Part shown: positions 1-5,027 of the stretch, one piece after another
Layout: each line of letters begins with the position of its first letter
Numbering within the stretch: position 1 is the first letter of the stretch
DNA from: Thermoplasmata archaeon
GTDB lineage: Archaea; Thermoplasmatota; Thermoplasmata; UBA10834
Length of the DNA: 5,027 nucleotides
Assembly (NCBI GenBank): GCA_013331315.1
Contig: DUGQ01000196.1
Location: forward strand, 1 to 5,027
Reading direction: 5' to 3'
Made by a program: the position numbers and the translations under genes
Notes under the pieces: model-generated
Told to the model about the DNA's origin: nothing
Seen by the model: the letters and a program-made list of their open reading frames with translations, nothing else
The model's database searches: none

Positions 1-3000
1 CCCCCCTTGTCTATAGACCCTACCGAAATGGTTTCTTGGAGTCCTCACGCAGACGCGCGCAAGGTTTACTCTCGCGTACATAAACCCTAGACCGGTAGTG
101 CTATATATGCCTTGACATGAGATGACTGGGTCAGTACATGTGGCTCGTGCCTCACGGACGGAGCGAAGACGTCGCTCCCTACGCTCTCTCTGAAGTCTTC
201 CGGGAGCCCACCAAGCCCGTCTGCCGAGGAGAGTCATCATCGCCGGCACGAAGTAGGTCCTGACGATCATCGCGTCGAGCATTATCGCGAAGGCGAGCGC
301 GAACCCGATCTCCTTCAACATCATGGTGCTGGAAATCATCATGGCGCTGAAGGCAGAGCCCATTATTATCGCCAGGGCAGTGATTATGCCTCCGGTCCAA
401 TCGAGCGACTCGAGTATCGCCTCCTTGTCCGACCGGCCCTTGTGGATCTCCTCACGGATCCTCGTGAGGATGAAGACGTTATAGTCCATGCCTATGCCCA
501 TCAGCATTATGAAGAGTATCAGCGGGATGATCCACAGGATCGGCGCGCCGAGCCCGTACCCGAACAGGGCGACGGTTGCAGCGAAGGCCCACGAGATGCT
601 GAGCATTATCGACAGGATTGCGAAGAGCGATATGAGTACGGCCCCGAGGACCACGAGCAGGACTATGAAGATGCCAATCACGACAAGGATCTCCATCGTC
701 CTGAACTGCTCGTCCAAGTCGAGCTTCAGGTCGTAGATGACCGCGGTCGCGCCGCCGACCAGGACCTCGGACTCGGCCATGAGCGGGTCCCCGGCCTTGA
801 ACTCGGCCACCAGAGCTCTCAGCTCCGAGACGGTGTCCAAAGAGTCAGGGGCCATCGGCCCTTCCACGAGGACCACGGTGATCAAGACCGTCCGGCCGTC
901 GAGCCCGACGCTCTGGAGCATGGACATCTCCACGCTGGCCCTCGCCTCCGCGGGGAGCGAGCTGAGGTTCCTGTAGTCGATTGGGGCGCCGTTGGGATTG
1001 GTCGGTCCGTTCACCTGCTTGACATTGCCAACGGCCGCAATCTCCAGCGTGAAGTCGTGTATGGAATCCAAGGCGTCGACGTCGAAGCTGCCGTTCAGGT
1101 AGACGGGATCCTGCATCACCGCCACGATCTGGGTAGGCATTATCCTCCCGGCCCCGAACGCATCGGTCATCTCCACGATGCCTTTGCTGCTCTCCGACCC
1201 GGACCCCATGCCCTCGATGAAATCGAAACTGGTCTCGGCGGTCACGAACACATAGGTCGTGGGAATCGATATCAGCAGCGCGACTGCGATCACCGCCTTG
1301 GCGTGTCGGATGGAGTAGTCCGCGGCCTTGTAGAAGTAGCCGTGGTCTCCTCTCATCCTCTTCTCCATGACCTTGCTGGCGTATTCCTTCCACCGGTTCT
1401 TTGTCGTCGGCCAGAATATCCTGTTCCCGAATATCAGGAGGAGCGAAGGCACTAGGGTCAACGCCACGAGTATGGATATCCCCACGGCCATCCCGAGGAC
1501 TAGGCCCATGGTGCGGATCATCGAGAAGTCCGCGATTCCGAGCGCGAAGAACGATATCATCACCGTCGCCCCGCTGGTCGTGATGCTCTCGCCGGCCCAG
1601 GTCACTGAAGTCCTCACGGCCTCGACCTTGTTGCGCCCCTTGATCCTCTCCTCGCGGTACCTCGCAACGATGAATATGGCGTAGTCCGTCCCGACGCCCA
1701 TGAGGATGCTGAAGAGCATCGTCACGACGGTGTAGTGGATGTCCGCGACAAGCGAGCCGACCATGAACACCACAGCCTGGCTGACCCCGAGGGCCACCAT
1801 GACGCTGCCCAGGGGCAGGAACTGGGCGACCACGGACCTGAAGAAGAACCCCATGAGGACGATGATGAGCGCGATCGTGATGGGCTCGATCAGCATCAGG
1901 TCGTCGAGCATCGAGGATTCCATGTCCGCCGTGAGAGCGGCATCGCCCGTCACGTACAGGTTGTACGAGTCCGAGAGGTGCGCGGCCTTCGCATCTGCGA
2001 CTATCGACCTCAACAGCTCGACGTTGTCGACTATGGGCTTGGTGTCGCCCACCATGTAGTTGGAGCTCTTGGAGAAGCTCAGCACGACCAGGGTCGTGGT
2101 GTTGTCGGAGCTGATGAAACTTGAGAGGTACTCCGAGGGCATTGCAACGGGGTACTCGGACGCGGTTCTCGTTCTGACGATCTCGTCCGCCATTGCAGCG
2201 CTCTCGGCGAGCGTGTAATCCGGCCCGAGGGCGTAGACGCCCTCCATGAAGGCCATGTCCTCGATACCGGCGTAGAACGCCACCGTGCCGATCGTGAACG
2301 AGTGTATCAGACTAGCGTTAGAGAACGTCCCGAGGTCGAAGGCGTCGACCACGGCGAGCATCATCGCCTTCTGGTCGTCCGGGTAGGGCAGGGCGACCAC
2401 GAACTGCGGTGCCGCCGACCCTATCGAGTACTCTGCGCGCGCCTCAGGGTCAGGGACGAGGGTCGTGTTCGACGACGTCGAGTTCCACATGCCAGCGAAC
2501 AAGGAGTAGTACTGATACGCCGCCTGTGCCATCGACGGGTCCTCTTCGGCGAGCAGCACTTCCAGCGTGCCAATCGTGAGAGCGTACGCGACGGCGTCCC
2601 GTTCCGCCACACTGGCACCCGGGTCAGTCATGTAGACCCAGTTGTTGAGATGGACGGAGGGAATCCCATAGAGGAGAAACGCGGTGGAGTTGACCAGGGC
2701 TTCGGTCTCATGGATCATCGGGCCAATCTCGAGTATGGCTCCAGTGGTAACGTCCCGGTACACAGAGTAGACCGATGCGAAATCAGTGAGATAGGCCATA
2801 CCGTCGGGTCCCCCGACTCTGCTCTCGACATCGAAACAGAAATCCCTAGCCTCTTCAGAAGTCATGTCCGGTCCGATGGCCACGACCATGAGAGTGCTGT
2901 TTGCCAGGGAGGTCGGGAATTGCTCGTCGATGATCTCCTGGGCGGTCAACGACTCTATGTCGCCCGCTACCATCTCGGCCTCCTGGTACACCAGGACGTC

Positions 3001-3108
3001 GTTCACCTTCAATACCGCTGGGACCGCATAGAACAGGATTATCGCCCAGATGGCGAGTATCTTCAGGTGGTGGCGGACGACGGCGTTGGCTATCTTCTCG
3101 AATATCAT
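1..3108 (-). CDS. MMPL-family (RND superfamily) membrane transporter, 3' end open to window edge
   Basis: The protein is predicted to export lipids or other hydrophobic compounds across the cytoplasmic membrane using proton-motive force; the substrate cannot be read from sequence. Numbered from the ATG at 3108, TM1 is at about residues 15-33, a large outer loop spans 34-403, and TM2-TM6 lie between 405 and 560. A basic cytoplasmic linker follows, then TM7 (603-622), a second outer loop (623-803) and TM8-TM12 (804-957). TM4 carries GVGTDY (D475, Y476) and TM10 carries GIGMDY (D875, Y876), the paired Asp-Tyr positions that relay protons in MmpL3-type transporters. Each is followed by an F-I-x-x-R-x-R-E-E-like stretch. 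The halves are duplicated: the N-terminal IFEKIANAVVRHHLK resembles residues 591-605 (YFYKAADYSIRHAKA). I chose 3108 because GGAG lies 9 bases upstream; ATG 3117 and TTG 3123 are alternatives. No in-frame stop occurs before position 1, but the family-like protein ends near residue 975 (about position 180). Confidence 0.92.
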   Translation of the reverse strand, partial: MIFEKIANAVVRHHLKILAIWAIILFYAVPAVLKVNDVLVYQEAEMVAGDIESLTAQEIIDEQFPTSLANSTLMVVAIGPDMTSEEARDFCFDVESRVGGPDGMAYLTDFASVYSVYRDVTTGAILEIGPMIHETEALVNSTAFLLYGIPSVHLNNWVYMTDPGASVAERDAVAYALTIGTLEVLLAEEDPSMAQAAYQYYSLFAGMWNSTSSNTTLVPDPEARAEYSIGSAAPQFVVALPYPDDQKAMMLAVVDAFDLGTFSNASLIHSFTIGTVAFYAGIEDMAFMEGVYALGPDYTLAESAAMADEIVRTRTASEYPVAMPSEYLSSFISSDNTTTLVVLSFSKSSNYMVGDTKPIVDNVELLRSIVADAKAAHLSDSYNLYVTGDAALTADMESSMLDDLMLIEPITIALIIVLMGFFFRSVVAQFLPLGSVMVALGVSQAVVFMVGSLVADIHYTVVTMLFSILMGVGTDYAIFIVARYREERIKGRNKVEAVRTSVTWAGESITTSGATVMISFFALGIADFSMIRTMGLVLGMAVGISILVALTLVPSLLLIFGNRIFWPTTKNRWKEYASKVMEKRMRGDHGYFYKAADYSIRHAKAVIAVALLISIPTTYVFVTAETSFDFIEGMGSGSESSKGIVEMTDAFGAGRIMPTQIVAVMQDPVYLNGSFDVDALDSIHDFTLEIAAVGNVKQVNGPTNPNGAPIDYRNLSSLPAEARASVEMSMLQSVGLDGRTVLITVVLVEGPMAPDSLDTVSELRALVAEFKAGDPLMAESEVLVGGATAVIYDLKLDLDEQFRTMEILVVIGIFIVLLVVLGAVLISLFAILSIMLSISWAFAATVALFGYGLGAPILWIIPLILFIMLMGIGMDYNVFILTRIREEIHKGRSDKEAILESLDWTGGIITALAIIMGSAFSAMMISSTMMLKEIGFALAFAIMLDAMIVRTYFVPAMMTLLGRRAWWAPGRLQRERRERRLRSVREARATCTDPVISCQGIYSTTGLGFMYARVNLARVCVRTPRNHFGRVYRQGG
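101..108 (-). promoter_or_regulatory. TATA-like element near left edge (weak)
   Basis: CTATATAT on the plus strand reads as ATATATAG leftward, a match to an archaeal TATA box. An ATG at 81-79 lies about 23-24 bases downstream of its centre, roughly where a leaderless archaeal transcript would begin, and its frame is open to the edge for 27 codons. The element is nearly symmetrical so direction is unclear, and the short frame has no recognisable content. Confidence 0.2.
160..178 (-). terminator. Hairpin directly after the out-of-frame TAG of the transporter gene
   Basis: GGAGCGA (160-166) and TCGCTCC (172-178) form a perfect 7-bp stem around a 5-base loop. On the transporter strand the stem begins at the base right after the TAG at 181-179. 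A hairpin abutting a stop codon suggests the true gene end lies here. No T-rich run follows it on the minus strand, so a termination role is weakly supported; it could instead protect the mRNA 3' end or be chance. Confidence 0.35.
184..191. repeat. (CT)4 dinucleotide tract at the transporter's 3' end
   Basis: Four CT units on the plus strand (AG repeats in the transporter mRNA) lie within the last family-like codons. Removing one unit would bring the TAG at 181-179 into the transporter frame and end the protein as PGRLQRA. This is therefore the likeliest place for the indel that leaves the frame open, whether it is real or a sequencing or assembly error. The repeat is visible; the slippage is inferred. 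Confidence 0.5.
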
Positions 3109-3117
3109 TGCCTGCAT

Positions 3118-3121
3118 CTCC
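3118..3121 (-). promoter_or_regulatory. Shine-Dalgarno-like GGAG deciding the transporter start
   Basis: GGAG on the minus strand sits 9 bases before ATG 3108 but directly abuts ATG 3117. Only the inner ATG has usable spacing, giving a protein that begins MIFEKIAN, a typical MMPL N-terminus. The outer ATG would add only three residues (MQA). Confidence 0.5.
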
Positions 3122-3180
3122 AAGTCTGGGAAGTCACTAACTTCGCGAACGGGGTTACTGCCCTCAAACCCATACCTGAG

Positions 3181-3186
3181 ATATAA
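3181..3186 (-). promoter_or_regulatory. TATA box of the transporter gene
   Basis: On the minus strand, TTATAT is preceded by purine-rich GGAATAG, which could serve as a TFB-recognition element. Transcription would begin about 25 bases downstream, near 3155-3160, giving a leader of about 50 bases before ATG 3108. In-frame stop codons overlap the upstream side (TAG at 3189-3187), so the gene cannot start farther upstream. The assignment rests on sequence and position only. Confidence 0.5.
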
Positions 3187-3189
3187 CTA

Positions 3190-3322
3190 TTCCTAATCCA
3201 GAGGAATGAACTTTCCACCTGACGGCGACACCTCGGCTGGGCAGACCGACGGACCACGAAGGGAGGGCGGTGTATAGGGCCAGGTAGACCGGGCAGAACG
3301 TGGTATGCGGACTCACACAACA
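3190..3322. other. Core of the divergent intergenic region
   Basis: About 130 bases separate the leftward and rightward TATA boxes. I see no tRNA-like cloverleaf, no plausible protein-coding frame and no strong hairpin. The only repeated words are GGGCAGACCG (3239-3248) and GGGCAGAACG (3291-3300), direct copies with one mismatch 52 bases apart, which may be chance. The region probably serves only as a shared upstream regulatory space. Confidence 0.5.
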
Positions 3323-3330
3323 CTTTTATA
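3323..3330 (+). promoter_or_regulatory. TATA box of the protease gene
   Basis: CTTTTATA is a strong archaeal TATA-box match and the most AT-rich point in this part of the region. Transcription would begin about 24-26 bases downstream, near 3353, giving a leader of about 60 bases before ATG 3413. The preceding ACACAACA is not a strong TFB-recognition element. Confidence 0.6.
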
Positions 3331-3334
3331 GCAA

Positions 3335-3356
3335 TGACTCAAATCAACCCGAGTCA
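3335..3356. promoter_or_regulatory. Operator-like inverted repeat over the protease transcription start
   Basis: TGACTC (3335-3340) and GAGTCA (3351-3356) are perfect inverted copies separated by 10 bases. Their centres are 16 bases apart. The repeat begins 5 bases after the TATA box and covers the expected transcription start, where a bound dimeric repressor would block RNA polymerase recruitment or initiation. The symmetry is seen; the regulatory role is inferred. Confidence 0.4.
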
Positions 3357-3399
3357 GTCATAATTGAGAATCAAGCGCGGACTGATGGATGATGTAGAC

Positions 3400-3405
3400 G
3401 GGGGG
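3400..3405 (+). promoter_or_regulatory. Probable ribosome binding site of the protease gene
   Basis: A run of six G followed by AAG lies 7 bases before ATG 3413. It is an imperfect Shine-Dalgarno sequence, but an in-frame TAG at 3395-3397 leaves 3413 as the only sensible start, and the signal peptide begins exactly there. Confidence 0.45.
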
Positions 3406-3412
3406 AAGAACA

Positions 3413-4801
3413 ATGAGGAGATCATTAGCTAGCCTGATTGCGGCAAGCATGCTGATATCCACGGCGTTCGCGTTCGTGGGCTCCGCGGTGTTTGCCGAGA
3501 ACAGAGATGTCGCCGAGGACGAGTCCGGATCATGGACCGTGATGGTGTACATCTGTGGTGACAACAACCTCGAGCCGTACGCATTGTCGGACCTCGAGGA
3601 GATGGAGAAGGTAGGGTCCAAGAACGACGTTACGATAGTCGTGCTGATGGACACCTTCGAGCTTCTCGAGGGAACGCATTGGTACGTCGTCGAGGAAGGC
3701 TCAGACCATGTCGACATCGATGCCGGAACCCACACCTGTGACTGCCATGAAGTCACTGGCGGGAGCTGCCCAGGCGAGCTCGACATGGGCGACGGGAACA
3801 CGCTCACGAACTTCGTGGTGACCGCTGTGACGTACTCGCCCGCGGACCACTACATGCTCGTGCTGTGGGACCATGGCGGCGGCTGGAGAGGAGTATGCTG
3901 GGACGACACTACCGTGATAAACGACCTTGGATGGTACTCCAGGCTCACGACGCCTGAGACCGCCGACGCTCTTGAGGCCGCACAGGAGGAGATCCGAGAG
4001 GATATCGACCCTGATTTCAAGATCACCATCCTGGGATACGACGCCTGCCTCAACGGGATGATAGAGGTCATCTACGAGAACAGGAACATCGCGGACTACA
4101 TGTTCGCGTCCATCAACTTGGTGCCTGTGGACGGGATGGCCTACGACCTGTTCCTGGCCGAGATGACGAAGTCTCCCAGGCCGTCTATCGAAGACATCGG
4201 AAAAGCGATTGTCGACTCGTATGTCGAGTACTACTCGAACTTGGCCTCGCCGACGGGGCAGGGGCTCGAGTACTTCGCTGACTGCACGCTCTCCTTCTTC
4301 CAACTGGGAGAGCCGGTCACGAACCTGGTCTCGGACATCGACGCGTTGGCCCACGAGCTCATCAATGGAGGCTACCTGGATGAGGGCAGCTACAGAGGAG
4401 CGATATCGTCCGCGGAGTCGCAGACGCCGAGGATCCCGACGTACTCGGGCGAGCAGATACCGTTCATCGACCTGGGCCTGTACGCCGCGGCGCTCGCTGA
4501 GAACATACCAGAGCTGGCGGGACTGGCCGGCGCGGTCGCCGGCGGAGTCGACGAGGTCGTCGTGTACGAGAACCACATGACGACACCCGGCGGAGGCATC
4601 CTGAGGACCTCAGGCATGAGCGTGATGTTCACCTGGAGCTTCGAGTACCTGAACCCGGCCTACGGGTTCGAGGACTACGAGGACGCTGAGCCTACGGGCA
4701 ACACGCTCTACTACGGCATGGCCTTCGTGGTCGACACCTGGTGGGACGAGTTCGTGTTCACCTTCTGTCAGGCGTATGTCGCCGAGATAGACCTCGACTG
4801 A
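3413..4801 (+). CDS. Secreted clostripain-like cysteine protease (peptidase family C11)
   Basis: This is an exported clan CD cysteine endopeptidase, expected to cut after Arg or Lys outside the cell or at its surface. The 462-residue protein starts with a classic signal peptide: MRRS, a hydrophobic core at about 5-23, and an SAVFA/EN cleavage site after residue 28. The mature part opens with the family strand WTVMVYICGDNNLEPY (41-56). Next come GELDMGDGNTL (121-131), catalytic His154 in LVLWDHGGGWRG (149-160), and catalytic Cys212 in ILGYDACLNGMIEV (206-219). Asp210, two residues before the Cys, matches the S1-pocket Asp of the structurally known C11 enzyme PmC11, consistent with basic P1 specificity. 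The C-terminal part (about 400-445) has the expected terminal strand and Trp-rich helix. There is no C-terminal membrane anchor or sorting motif, so it is probably released. Unusual is a short Cys/His-rich insert at 107-119. It has its own promoter and is followed by a hairpin, so it is probably monocistronic. Confidence 0.93.
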   Translation: MRRSLASLIAASMLISTAFAFVGSAVFAENRDVAEDESGSWTVMVYICGDNNLEPYALSDLEEMEKVGSKNDVTIVVLMDTFELLEGTHWYVVEEGSDHVDIDAGTHTCDCHEVTGGSCPGELDMGDGNTLTNFVVTAVTYSPADHYMLVLWDHGGGWRGVCWDDTTVINDLGWYSRLTTPETADALEAAQEEIREDIDPDFKITILGYDACLNGMIEVIYENRNIADYMFASINLVPVDGMAYDLFLAEMTKSPRPSIEDIGKAIVDSYVEYYSNLASPTGQGLEYFADCTLSFFQLGEPVTNLVSDIDALAHELINGGYLDEGSYRGAISSAESQTPRIPTYSGEQIPFIDLGLYAAALAENIPELAGLAGAVAGGVDEVVVYENHMTTPGGGILRTSGMSVMFTWSFEYLNPAYGFEDYEDAEPTGNTLYYGMAFVVDTWWDEFVFTFCQAYVAEIDLD

Positions 4802-4819
4802 GCGTAGAAATCACTTCGA

Positions 4820-4855
4820 GGCTGCGGTGCCCCCGCAGCCATTCTTCATTTCCTT
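4820..4855 (+). terminator. Terminator-like hairpin after the protease gene
   Basis: GGCTGCGG (4820-4827) and CCGCAGCC (4833-4840) form a perfect 8-bp GC-rich stem with a TGCCC loop, starting 19 bases after the TGA stop. A pyrimidine-rich, T-heavy stretch (ATTCTTCATTTCCTT) follows directly. It lies between two converging genes. T-rich sequence is present only on the plus-strand side, so it most likely ends the protease transcript. Confidence 0.6.
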
Positions 4856-4908
4856 GAACGAGGAGAGCGCCCTCAACGCTGAGAAGGCAGAAGAAGCGTG
4901 CTGAGGCT

Positions 4909-5027
4909 CTATCTGTATTTCGACCATCGGTCCAGAAGGTCGCAGATCTCGTCCGAGACCTGCTTGGTGTACATGCCCGCCTTCTCCTGCTCGCGGACGT
5001 ACGACCGAGCTGAGGCGATCGATATCC
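4909..5027 (-). CDS. C-terminal fragment of an unidentified leftward gene
   Basis: A leftward frame enters at the right edge (first whole codon 5025-5023) and ends at TAG 4911-4909, giving 38 residues. They begin ISIASARSYV, continue through REQEKAGMYTKQV and end CDLLDRWSKYR. G/C-biased third positions (ATC, GCC, GTC, GAG, AAG, CTG) match the other genes here, and the charged, leucine-spaced pattern is typical of a helical C-terminus, so I take it as real. I do not recognise the family. It converges on the protease gene, with about 107 bases between the two stop codons. Confidence 0.6.
   Translation of the reverse strand, partial: ISIASARSYVREQEKAGMYTKQVSDEICDLLDRWSKYR

Larger units (their letters stand above)
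1..178. other. Left-edge stretch without a convincing gene
   Basis: The transporter frame stays open through here and would add about 60 residues. These contain no helix or motif of the family, and their codons (TGT, CTA, ATA, TAT, AGC, ACT) lack the G/C third-position bias of the upstream gene. On the plus strand, frame 1 is open from the edge to a TAG at 88-90 (29 codons), also without the local codon bias. I read the stretch as mainly intergenic, with a hairpin at 160-178 and a TATA-like element at 101-108. Confidence 0.5.

Noticed and set aside
1..90. 29-codon plus-strand frame from the left edge to TAG at 88-90, possibly the end of a converging gene
   Set aside because: It is too short to judge, and its third positions are only about half G/C, unlike the genes in this window.
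845..1393. 182-codon minus-strand frame inside the transporter gene
   Set aside because: It is out of frame with the helices and outer loop that read through the same bases, and its product is Arg/Gly/Asp-rich without motifs.
442..1455. 337-codon open frame on the plus strand
   Set aside because: It lies wholly opposite the transporter's coding frame. Its product is full of His, Asp, Arg and Glu with no fold-like pattern, as expected for the antisense of a GC-biased hydrophobic protein gene.
2302..3186. 294-codon open frame on the plus strand
   Set aside because: It is antisense to the N-terminal third of the transporter, has low-complexity charged composition and no family motif, and lacks a promoter or ribosome binding site.
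3239..3300. Direct repeat GGGCAGACCG / GGGCAGAACG in the intergenic region
   Set aside because: There are only two short copies with one mismatch and no matching position relative to either promoter; chance is a sufficient explanation.
3105..3323. 72-codon minus-strand frame upstream of the transporter
   Set aside because: It covers the transporter's own promoter and start, has no ribosome binding site, and its composition resembles non-coding GC-rich DNA.
3701..4576. 291-codon open frame on the minus strand
   Set aside because: It is antisense to the protease gene, whose catalytic motifs and signal peptide make the plus strand clearly the coding one. The product is an Arg/Val/Asp-rich shadow.
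4872..4884. Short CTCA-ACGC-TGAG hairpin between the converging genes
   Set aside because: A 4-bp stem is too short to support a structure or function.

Overview
The window looks archaeal, most likely a GC-rich euryarchaeon or Thermoplasmatota-type genome. This rests on AT-rich TATA-box-like elements placed upstream of both main genes, heavy use of AGG/AGA for arginine and ATA for isoleucine beside strongly GC-biased third positions, and a gene pair (large MMPL/RND-type membrane transporter and secreted clostripain-family protease) that fits such genomes. The lineage is inference; there is no rRNA, tRNA or marker gene here.

Layout from left to right. Positions 1-178 are a lower-GC stretch with no convincing independent gene. 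A very large leftward reading frame fills about 180-3108 and encodes a 12-helix MMPL-family transporter with two extracytoplasmic loops and two Gly-rich Asp-Tyr motifs. Its frame stays formally open to the window edge, but the recognisable protein ends at about position 180. There a (CT)4 tract, an out-of-frame TAG and a hairpin come together, which suggests the normal 3' end was shifted by an indel. Positions 3109-3412 are a divergent intergenic region with a promoter for each gene and a perfect 6-bp inverted repeat across the expected start of the rightward transcript. Positions 3413-4801 encode a secreted clostripain-like (peptidase family C11) cysteine protease with a signal peptide and an intact His/Cys dyad. 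A terminator-like hairpin follows. The last ~119 bases are the C-terminal end of a leftward gene I cannot identify.

The two complete modules both act at or outside the membrane: a proton-driven exporter of lipid-like or hydrophobic cargo, and an exported Arg/Lys-type protease. They share one intergenic region but are divergent, so they are not an operon, and any functional link is only suggested by adjacency. I see no CRISPR array, insertion sequence, RNA gene or attachment site, and no clear sign of a wholly new system. The points worth a second look are the transporter's 3' end and enlarged first loop, the Cys/His-rich insert in the protease, and the operator-like palindrome.
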